Shown here piece after piece: positions 8,311 through 16,500 of a DNA stretch of 64,000 bases; position 1 is the stretch's first letter; each line of letters opens with the position of its first letter. Position numbers and translations under genes: made by a program. The notes below the pieces were generated by a model, which was not told the origin of the DNA, searched no databases, and saw only the letters and a program-made list of their open reading frames with translations. Source of the DNA: Proruminimicrobium sp963666965 (lineage in GTDB: Bacteria; Elusimicrobiota; Endomicrobiia; Endomicrobiales; Endomicrobiaceae); NCBI GenBank assembly GCA_963666965.1, contig OY762939.1, positions 806,001 through 870,000 of the forward strand, written 5' to 3'.

Positions 8311-9501
8311 ATGATTGTAAGGCAGACGGCAGCGGCTGATGACGGCGATATTTTAAAAATTATTAAATCTTCCGGATGTCATAAGATGTCTTTTGACATA
8401 CTGCATAAAAAAATGTCATCCCGTATTATAATAATTGACGATATAGATAACAGAGCCGCAAATATTTTAAAACAGGAAGCTTTATCGTGCGGTGCGGAAG
8501 CGGCCGTAGATGAAAATGTCAGCCGTTTTAAAACAGGCTTTTCAAGAGTTGTGCTTGCGGCAAATATATCCAGAATAGAAAAATTATCTTTAAAGCTTGA
8601 ACAGCAGCCTTTCGGACTTAAAGAATTGTCAGTTTCTTTGAAAAATATAATAAGACAAAATAAAATAAAAACAGTAATATGCGGGTCAAGAAAAATTATG
8701 ACAGGCGGCAAAACGCTTGTCATGGCGATAGTTAATCTGTCTGCAGATTCTTTTTACGGAGACGGATCCTGCGATGAAAAGACCGTTGTTGAAAAAGTTT
8801 TGCAGGCCCAGAAAGACGGCGCCGATATTATAGATATCGGGGCGGAATCCACAAGACCTGGCTCAAAACCGGTTTGCGAGAAAGAAGAAGCAAAAATAAT
8901 AAAAAGATTTTTGAAAATTTTACGAAAAAAAACGGACCTTCCGATATCTGTCGACACTTATAAAACAGAAGCCGTTAAAGCTGCTGTAGGCGAAGGTGCG
9001 GATATTATAAATGATATTTATGCTCTCGGATACGACAAAAGAATTGCCGGCGTCATAGCCAAAAACAAAACGGGCGTTATTTTGATGCACATGAAAGGAA
9101 CGCCGCTTACAATGCAGAAAAAAGCAGAATATAAAGATGTAATGCTTGATATATACGGATTTTTGTCGGACAGAACCGGTTTTGCGCTGCAAAATGGAAT
9201 AAATGAAAAATCGATAATGATTGATCCTGGCGTCGGATTCGGAAAAACTGTCGTTAATAATCTGGAAATCATAAAAAAAATTGCGGAATTTAAAACGATG
9301 GGATTTCCCGTTGTTGCAGGGCTGTCAAATAAAAGTTTTCTGGGCGAAATAATAGAAAGCGGCGAAGTTAATGAGCGTTTTTCGGCAAATATAGCGGCAA
9401 ATATTATAGCCGCTTCAAACGGAGCCGATATCGTCAGAGTTCATAATGTTAAAGAGATGGTTCAGGCTTTAAAAATTTTTGACGCAGTCAGGAGAATATA
9501 A
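8311..9501 (+). CDS. folP: Dihydropteroate synthase with N-terminal extension
   Basis: A 396-residue protein. The C-terminal ~265 residues are a dihydropteroate synthase, which joins p-aminobenzoate to dihydropterin pyrophosphate. Motifs seen are NLSADSFYGDG (a variant of NVTPDSFSDGG), DIGAESTRPG, 'ISVDTYK', 'INDIYA' and 'RVHNVKEM'. The first ~130 residues are an extra domain absent from E. coli FolP but present in some long bacterial homologues; its function is unknown to me. A strong AAGGAG lies 6 bases before the ATG. The gene lies 18 bp after folE and its stop abuts the cdaA start. Confidence 0.9.
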   Translation: MIVRQTAAADDGDILKIIKSSGCHKMSFDILHKKMSSRIIIIDDIDNRAANILKQEALSCGAEAAVDENVSRFKTGFSRVVLAANISRIEKLSLKLEQQPFGLKELSVSLKNIIRQNKIKTVICGSRKIMTGGKTLVMAIVNLSADSFYGDGSCDEKTVVEKVLQAQKDGADIIDIGAESTRPGSKPVCEKEEAKIIKRFLKILRKKTDLPISVDTYKTEAVKAAVGEGADIINDIYALGYDKRIAGVIAKNKTGVILMHMKGTPLTMQKKAEYKDVMLDIYGFLSDRTGFALQNGINEKSIMIDPGVGFGKTVVNNLEIIKKIAEFKTMGFPVVAGLSNKSFLGEIIESGEVNERFSANIAANIIAASNGADIVRVHNVKEMVQALKIFDAVRRI

Positions 9502-10260
9502 ATGGAATTTGTTTCGGATATATGGTTTAGATATCTTGTAAATATAGCGGATATCGTTATAGTCGCTTATATATTCTACAGAATACTTTTGATAATAAGG
9601 GGAACAAGGGCTACTCAGATAATAGTCGGGCTTTTTATTCTGATATTTGCGACATTTATAGCAGGTCTTCTTCAGCTTGAAACGCTCGCATGGCTTTTAA
9701 ATAAGTTTTGGCTGGGCGCTATAGTGATACTTGCCGTTGTTTTTAATGACGAAATAAGGCTTGCACTTGCAAAGCTAGGCAGCAAGTTTGTTTATACAAA
9801 TAACGTAAATACAAATAATGATTTTTTATCTGATATATCGGAATCTGCCGTAATAATGAGCAAAGCGAAAATAGGCGGACTTATCGTTCTTGAGAAGGAA
9901 ATGGGATTGAAAAATTATGCCGAAACAGGCACAAGAATAGATGCAATAGTATCTCAGGAACTTATTTTGTCGATATTTCAGACCAAATCTCCTATACACG
10001 ACGGAGCGATAATTATAAAGGGAGAAAGAATACATTCGGCCGGGTGCGTGCTTCCGATAAGTTCGGATATAGAAGACAAACATCTCGGGACAAGGCACAG
10101 AGCGGCGATAGGGCTCAGCTCTCTTACAGATGCCGTGATTGTTATAATTTCCGAAGAAACCGGCGGTATTTCAATTTCTTATGAAGGAAGAATCATTCAT
10201 ATCGAAAGAGAAAATCTTTTAAAAAAAATTATGCAGTTTTATGCAGGTAAGAGCGAATAA
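9502..10260 (+). CDS. cdaA: Diadenylate cyclase (c-di-AMP synthase)
   Basis: A 252-residue membrane protein that makes cyclic di-AMP from two ATP. About three N-terminal transmembrane helices (residues ~8-75) precede a DAC domain with the catalytic DGA motif (HDGAIII, about 168-174) and RHRAAIGLS (about 195-203). This is the CdaA/DacA type. It is followed by a tiny CdaR-like remnant and glmM, the conserved cdaA-cdaR-glmM arrangement that links c-di-AMP to cell-wall precursor synthesis. Confidence 0.95.
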   Translation: MEFVSDIWFRYLVNIADIVIVAYIFYRILLIIRGTRATQIIVGLFILIFATFIAGLLQLETLAWLLNKFWLGAIVILAVVFNDEIRLALAKLGSKFVYTNNVNTNNDFLSDISESAVIMSKAKIGGLIVLEKEMGLKNYAETGTRIDAIVSQELILSIFQTKSPIHDGAIIIKGERIHSAGCVLPISSDIEDKHLGTRHRAAIGLSSLTDAVIVIISEETGGISISYEGRIIHIERENLLKKIMQFYAGKSE

Positions 10261-10263
10261 ATT

Positions 10264-10386
10264 ATGGATATAAAAAAACTTGTAAAAAAGACTAAAAGAA
10301 ATTGGAAGATAAAGCTTCTGGCTTTATTTTTTGCTTCGCTTTTCTGGCTTTATGTGGTTTATATTTCCAGAGGAGCATTGATGTGA
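10264..10386 (+). CDS. CdaR (YbbR) N-terminal remnant, 40 residues
   Basis: A short open frame between cdaA and glmM encodes 40 residues: a basic stretch, then NWKIKLLALFFASLFWLYV, which matches the N-terminal membrane anchor of YbbR/CdaR proteins. CdaR normally continues with several extracytoplasmic YbbR domains; here the frame stops after ARG-GLY-ALA-LEU-MET. The stop overlaps the GTG start of glmM by 4 bp (ATGTGA), and AGGAG inside the end of the frame serves glmM. Either this is a decayed gene kept for translational coupling, or a functional single-helix peptide that binds CdaA. Confidence 0.7.
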   Translation: MDIKKLVKKTKRNWKIKLLALFFASLFWLYVVYISRGALM

Positions 10387-11726
10387 AGTTTTTTGGCACC
10401 GATGGTATAAGAGGCGATTCAGGCAAATTTCCGTTTGACGATAATACAGTCGGCCTTATAGGTTATGTTTTGGCTAAAAATGTAAAAGGAAAAGGAGCCG
10501 GCATTGTCATAGGCCGTGATACGAGAGAGTCAGGGCCGAGGATACTTAAGGCTTTGACAAAAGGCATAAATTCAGCCGGAGTCAAAGTTGTTGATTTGGG
10601 GATAGTTCCGACGCCGGCAGTTGCATATATTCTTAAAAACAACAAGTATGACGCGGGAATAGTTATTTCAGCTTCGCACAATCCGTATAAAGATAACGGA
10701 ATCAAATTTTTCAGTTCAAAAGGCATGAAACTTTCGGATACCGTTGAGGAAAAACTTGAAAAAGAGATAAAGGAATTACTCGAAGGTCTTATAAAAATCC
10801 CGGCCTGCAAAAAAATAAAAAATATATCAGGTAAAAATATAATAAAGCAGTACGAAAACTTTCTGCTTTCAGCCGTGCCGGCAGGTCTTCTTAAAGGCAA
10901 AAAAATAATTGTTGACTGCGCAAACGGGGCGTCATATAAAATCGCTCCTAAAATTCTCAAAAAACTAAAAGCTGATTTAACAGTTATTAACGCAGATCCC
11001 ACAGGTAAAAATATAAATTTAAACTGCGGAGCCCTTCATCCGGAACACGTTGCAAAAAAAGTTGTTTCGCAAAAGGCTTTTTGCGGGTTTGCCTACGACG
11101 GCGATGCTGACAGAATAATTTTTGCCGATGATAAAGGAATAGTAAGAGACGGCGATTATTTTTTGGCTATAGCAGCATCTTATCTTAAAGAAAAGAAAAT
11201 GCTTGCCTCAAATACGCTGGTTGTAACCGTAATGGCAAACATCGGACTGCTGAAAGCAATGAAGAATATCGGAATTAAAACGGTAATAAGCAAAGTAGGA
11301 GACAGATACGTTTATGAGGAGCTTGTGAAAAATAAAGCTGTTATCGGCGGAGAACAGTCAGGACATATAATTTTTAAAAATATGCTTGATACGGGCGACG
11401 GGATTTTAAGTTCTCTGCAGCTTTTGAAGATTCTTGTTGAAAAAAATGCAAAACTGTCTGATTTAAGCTGCATTATAAAAAAATATCCTCAGGTTTTGAT
11501 AAATAAAAATGTCGAAAAAAGGATTCCTCTTGAAAATCTTCCGAAAACCGCAAAATCAATCAGAAATATGGAAAACAAGCTTGGTTCGGACGGACGCGTT
11601 CTTGTCAGATATTCCGGCACCGAAAATTTGTTGAGAGTCATGATTGAAGGGCTTGATTCGGATGAAATAAAAAAAATGGCGCTGTCAATAATTGAATGCG
11701 CCGAAAAAGAGATAAAAGGATTATAA
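10383..11726 (+). CDS. glmM: Phosphoglucosamine mutase
   Basis: A 447-residue enzyme converting glucosamine-6-phosphate to glucosamine-1-phosphate for peptidoglycan and lipopolysaccharide precursors. The GTG at 10383 is chosen because it yields the canonical KFFGTDGIRGD N-terminus, and AGGAG lies upstream; an upstream ATG at 10302 would add a non-family leader. Landmarks are the phosphoserine loop SASHNP (S98), the metal loop DGDADR and the C-terminal phosphate loop RYSGTENLLRVM. Its position after cdaA agrees with the known CdaA-GlmM interaction. Confidence 0.95.
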   Translation: MKFFGTDGIRGDSGKFPFDDNTVGLIGYVLAKNVKGKGAGIVIGRDTRESGPRILKALTKGINSAGVKVVDLGIVPTPAVAYILKNNKYDAGIVISASHNPYKDNGIKFFSSKGMKLSDTVEEKLEKEIKELLEGLIKIPACKKIKNISGKNIIKQYENFLLSAVPAGLLKGKKIIVDCANGASYKIAPKILKKLKADLTVINADPTGKNINLNCGALHPEHVAKKVVSQKAFCGFAYDGDADRIIFADDKGIVRDGDYFLAIAASYLKEKKMLASNTLVVTVMANIGLLKAMKNIGIKTVISKVGDRYVYEELVKNKAVIGGEQSGHIIFKNMLDTGDGILSSLQLLKILVEKNAKLSDLSCIIKKYPQVLINKNVEKRIPLENLPKTAKSIRNMENKLGSDGRVLVRYSGTENLLRVMIEGLDSDEIKKMALSIIECAEKEIKGL

Positions 11727-12449
11727 ATGATAAAATTGGGCGTAAATATCGATCACATTGCAACGTTAAGACAGGCCAGAAAGGAAGATTTCCCAAGTCC
11801 TCTTTTGGCGGCTTCAATATGCGAAAAAGCGGGAGCAGATTCAATTACGGCCCATTTGCGCGAAGACAGACGTCATATTCAGGACAGAGATGTTTATGAA
11901 ATAAAAGAACAGCTGAGAACACGCCTTAATTTTGAAATGGCTGCAAGCGATGAGATAGTAAATATAGCTCTTGATTTAAAACCGTACTCAGTTTGCATAG
12001 TGCCTGAAAAACGCCAGGAAATAACAACAGAAGGCGGTCTTGACGTTTTGTCGCAGAAAAATAAACTGCAAACGATTGTAAAAAAGCTGCAGGATAAAGG
12101 AATAATCGTAAGCATGTTTATAGATCCTAAAATAGAACAGGTTGAGGCTTGCGCCGAGATAGGCGCAGATTCAATAGAAATCCACACAGGCAAATATGCT
12201 TCTATATATAAAACAGGCGGTAATCTTCTTGATGAGGTTGAAGCCGTAAAACAGGCTTCGTTATGCGCTCTTAAAAATAATATGATTATAAACGCAGGCC
12301 ACGGTCTTGACTATAAAAATGTAAGAGATATATGCGCTTTGGGCGGATTTAATGAGTTTAATATAGGTTTTGCGATAATAGCGAAGGCTGTTTTTGACGG
12401 TCTTGAAAAAGCGGTTAAAGATATGAAAGATATTCTTACAGAGTATTAA
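11727..12449 (+). CDS. pdxJ: Pyridoxine 5'-phosphate synthase
   Basis: A 240-residue TIM-barrel enzyme that makes pyridoxine phosphate (vitamin B6) from deoxyxylulose phosphate and 3-amino-1-phosphohydroxyacetone. The N-terminal KLGVNIDHIATLRQAR and 'ADSITAHLREDRRHIQD' are clear PdxJ signatures, as are 'FEMAAS' and 'INAGHGLDYKNV'. The gene starts directly after glmM, so it belongs to the same transcript. PLP made this way would serve enzymes such as the glycine decarboxylase encoded downstream. Confidence 0.95.
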   Translation: MIKLGVNIDHIATLRQARKEDFPSPLLAASICEKAGADSITAHLREDRRHIQDRDVYEIKEQLRTRLNFEMAASDEIVNIALDLKPYSVCIVPEKRQEITTEGGLDVLSQKNKLQTIVKKLQDKGIIVSMFIDPKIEQVEACAEIGADSIEIHTGKYASIYKTGGNLLDEVEAVKQASLCALKNNMIINAGHGLDYKNVRDICALGGFNEFNIGFAIIAKAVFDGLEKAVKDMKDILTEY

Positions 12450-12456
12450 CCCGTTC

Positions 12457-13497
12457 ATGAAATTTTTTAAACAATCAGTTATTTTTTTTATTTTGTTATT
12501 TTTTGTCTGCGGATTAAATGCACAAACGGGAAATGTTCTGCTTCCGATTGCTTTTTATACGAACGAAACGGGTTTGGGGCTTGGCGCAACAGATATCTTT
12601 TATTTTAAAAATGACGGAGAAAAACATCATTCTGCAGTTAATACCATGTTTTTTGGAACTACAAAAAGCCAGTTTATGTTTGCCGCAAGACCTGAAATTT
12701 ATATTTCTTCTTTATACAGCATTGACGGGTTCATTTTATTCAGTGATTTTAACAGACAGTTTTATGGCTTAGGAAACCAAAGTTATTCCGGCAGCGAAGA
12801 AGATTATAAAAATTTTGCCTACGGAATAGGTTTTGGTATTCATAGAAAATTAACAGACAGCATTAAGGCCGGCATAATATATGATATTCAAAATTTGTCG
12901 GTAAAAAATAAAAAATCCGGCGGTCTCATTGAACAGTACGATACCGAAGGTTTGATTTCGGGAACCGGCTTAAAAATATCTTATGATACAAGAGACAACA
13001 ATCTTTATGCGCGCGACGGATGGCTGCTTGAGCTGTCATGGCTTGTATTTGATTCAAAAACGGGAAGTTCCTTTGATTATTCAGAAACTGAAATTGATTT
13101 GAGAAATTATTTTCAGGTCAGCAAAAAAATTCTTTTTTCATTTCAGTCTTACTTCAGGCTGCTCAACGGTTATCCTCCGGTCCAGATTCTTTCCACTTTT
13201 GGCGGAGCAAATCGTATGAGAGGGTATTATTCCGGAAGATACGTCGATAATATAGTTATGATTGTCCAGCCGGAATTGAAGATTGAATTGTCCGATTTGT
13301 TTCAAATTGCGCTTTTCAGCGGCGTAGGAAATGTTTATCATGATTTAGAATCAATAGACATCACGAAAATAAAAACAGCATCCGGAGCCGGTTTAAGAAT
13401 AAAGCTGAAAGACAACCCTAGAATAAATATAAGAACCGATTTTGGATTTTCAAGCGAGTCATCAGGTTTTTATATAACGATTTTGGAAGCTTTTTAA
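12457..13497 (+). CDS. Omp85/surface-antigen (D15)-like outer-membrane barrel protein
   Basis: A 346-residue protein with a signal peptide (residues ~1-22, ending near LNAQ). The rest is a chain of alternating amphipathic strands that ends in an aromatic residue (ILEAF), as outer-membrane barrels do. The segment FGGANRMRGYYSGRY at about 248-262 matches the RGY/VRGF loop motif of the BamA/TamA barrel. No POTRA domains precede the barrel, so it is a barrel-only member, shorter than BamA. It starts 7 bp after pdxJ and ends this operon. Substrate and partners are unknown. Confidence 0.75.
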   Translation: MKFFKQSVIFFILLFFVCGLNAQTGNVLLPIAFYTNETGLGLGATDIFYFKNDGEKHHSAVNTMFFGTTKSQFMFAARPEIYISSLYSIDGFILFSDFNRQFYGLGNQSYSGSEEDYKNFAYGIGFGIHRKLTDSIKAGIIYDIQNLSVKNKKSGGLIEQYDTEGLISGTGLKISYDTRDNNLYARDGWLLELSWLVFDSKTGSSFDYSETEIDLRNYFQVSKKILFSFQSYFRLLNGYPPVQILSTFGGANRMRGYYSGRYVDNIVMIVQPELKIELSDLFQIALFSGVGNVYHDLESIDITKIKTASGAGLRIKLKDNPRINIRTDFGFSSESSGFYITILEAF

Positions 13498-13562
13498 ATG
13501 TTTTTATGTGTGAAAAAAGTGTGAAATTTCAATAAATAGTTTAATAATTAAAAAAAATGTAT

Positions 13563-13568
13563 TATACT
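13563..13568 (+). promoter_or_regulatory. Probable -10 box of the giant-protein gene
   Basis: TATACT lies 11 bases before the ATG at 13580. The -35 region 17 bp upstream (TTTAAT at 13540-13545) is weak. No Shine-Dalgarno sequence lies before the ATG. If this box is used, the message would begin only ~5 bases ahead of the start codon. Confidence 0.45.
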
Positions 13569-13579
13569 CAAATATACGT

Positions 13580-16500
13580 ATGAAAAAGATTTCAATATTA
13601 ACATTAACAGTTATATTATTTTTTTCTTCAGTGAATATCTCGTTTGCTTTTGAACAAAAAACAAATACAAATGATATTTTTTCTGGTATTTCTAATATTT
13701 TTAAAGTTCAATACGAACTGTACCAAAAAACAAAATATAATGTAATAAACGTTTGTAATCTTGTCGTTGTGGATATGTTGAGTTTAAAAACACAAAACAA
13801 TACTGAAATGTCTTTTATTGATTTACAAAAACAGTTTGTCGGCGCTGAAACGGCGTTGTTGCCGCCCAATACGGTTGTATTGTGCGCAAAATTTTTCACC
13901 TTAAATTATAAAACCGAGAAGGTTCCTTTAACTGCGTCATTTGTATTGTTTTTTGTTTGTATCTTTTTACTTAGATATTTGGGATTATTGCGTGTTTTTT
14001 GGTCTGCTGCATTTGAAATGTCAAAATATTTTAAGAAAGCATATGTTTTATATATGCTTTCTTTTATTTTCGGCAAAAAAACAGTATCTTTGATTACGGT
14101 TGCATGTTTTCTGTTCTCGGTATTGGCGGCTGATCTTTCGGCTGCTGTTTTAAACGATAAATCGTATGTCCTTAGCGAGACGGTAGAATTATTTTCAAAA
14201 GATTCAGGCAAAATAACGGAAACAGTTAACAATAACAGCGATTTGCTTGTAATAAATATACAGGATTTGCATTCAAACCCGTCTGTGCAGTTAAATATAA
14301 AAAATATTTTAGCCTCAATAGACAAAAAATATAAAATTAAACAGATCTTTATTGAAGGCGGTTACGGCGATGTTGATATTTCATGGCTTTATAAAATACC
14401 GGATTTAAAAGACAGAAATAATTTTGCAGAGTCTCTGCTTGCCAGCGGAAGACTGACTGGATCGGAATATTTTGCATACAAAACAGGGGCCGATACAGTT
14501 TTAAAAGGTTTGGAAGATGAACAGATACATAAAAATAATTTAAAAGCTCTTTCGGCTATAATGGACAGGCAGGGTTTTTATAATGCAAGACTTCAAAAGG
14601 TCAAAGCTGATATAGAGTTTCTAAATGCTTCGCAGGCATCAAATAAAAATTTGAGATTGAACAAAATAGTTGCCCGTCATAATAACGGGAGTGTTGATAC
14701 GGCAAAATTTTATAAATTGTTGTTAAAAACGGCAAAAGAAATTAATAAAAATCCGAAAGATTACAGAAATATAATGCCTGTCGATCTAGCTCTATTTCCT
14801 AACATAAATAAATATATAAATATAAATTTTTCAAAAATAAATAAAAAAAAGCTGTCTGATGAAATAAATTTGTTTTTAAACGATATTAAAAACCGTGTCT
14901 CTTACGCCGAATATTCCGAGATAGTAAAAAATACGGACGGATTTTCAGATGCAGGCAGGCTTGTCCGCAATATACAATCGCTGAGCAGCGTTTATAAAAT
15001 TGATTTGTCAAAGAAATATCCCGTTTTATATGTTTATACAAACATAAGTATTTTGGCCGAATCAATAAATCCCGTAAAACTTATTAACGAAGAAAGAGTG
15101 CTGTTGAATAATTTAAGACAGGCTTTTTCTAAAAACAGTACAGAATACGAAGTATCTTTTCTGGCTGATTTTTATGATATTTTTAAAAAATATCTGACTA
15201 ATTCTTTAACGGCAGACGAATATGAATATTTTTCCTCTAAATTTATAAAATTCAAAGAAATATATTCAAAATATGCCGTAGTTGACAGACTGACCGATTT
15301 AAAGCCGGATTTTGATATGCTTAATTCTTATTATTGCGTAAATAATCTCAGAAACGATATTTTTATCAACAATATTCTTGCAGGAAGAAATATTAAACAT
15401 GAAAATACCGGTGCGGATACAAATGTTTTTGACGGATCAAAAGAAATAATAGTCATTGTTGCCGGCGGCTTCCATACAAAAGGCATCGGGAAGCTTTTAA
15501 ACGACAGAAAAATCAGTTATATGACAATTACGCCTAATGTTAAAAGTCCGATAGCCCAGTCTGAAAAGTATTATAGAGAGATTGTCAAAGATGAAACTGC
15601 CGCAGAGACAAATGCTTTGAGTTTCACGGTTGCTTCATGCGCGTCGGATTTCATGCAGTTTAAATGGGGCATAGTATCGGCTATACAATATTTGAACAAG
15701 GAATATTCAAAAGAAAATATAGAAAAGATTGTAGAGAATATGCGATATCTTGTAAAAGATAAAATTACTCTGCAATATTCGCAAGCCAAAACAGAAATTG
15801 CCGTAGGAGACAGAAAGATAATTCTATTAAATTATAACGGAAAGATGCGCAGTTCCGATGATGTAGATGAAAATAAATTTAAACCGACTTCAAATAAAAT
15901 AAACAGTTTTGGAATAAATGCATTATTTGAAAAATATCCGGCGATTGATTTGTCAAACGGCGGACTGGAATTTAAACTGCGCCATTTGGAAAAATTAGGC
16001 ATTACGGAGATAAAAGGCATAGATCTGGCCGTAATTGCAAGACTTCCGTCATTGTTTCAGGAATATTTATTTGAAACTCTTCCTGCCGAAATTAAAGCAA
16101 AATCCGAAGAGCTTGTTATAATTGAAACAATAAAAAAACATGACAAAACGCCGGCGCTTCTTGAAGAACTTGAAAAAATGTTTATTGAGAGAACAAAAGC
16201 GACTGGCGATTATCTTCAATTAAAGCAGGAAATTCTTCCTATGCATCTGCAGATATTGTGGGACAGATCTGACGATATAGAGATGTTTATAAATCCGTTA
16301 AAAAGAGATTTGAAAGAATTGCTTAAAAGTAACATAAACCAGGCGCAGTATACGTATATAACGGCGGTTTTGTTTTTTATTTCAGCAATGACCGAAGATT
16401 TTTCCGATTCGGTAAATATGACGGATAAAAGATGCAATATTGAACTTTTGAAAGAATTTATGGCTGTCGGAGTAGTTCCTGCTTCAGCCGTTGAAAAATA

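Noticed and set aside
13580..14130. Splitting giant gene 1 into two genes at the internal hairpin
   Set aside because: There is no stop before the hairpin and no ATG or ribosome binding site after it; only a weak TTG is in frame. The single frame is kept, but the fusion is reported as a finding.
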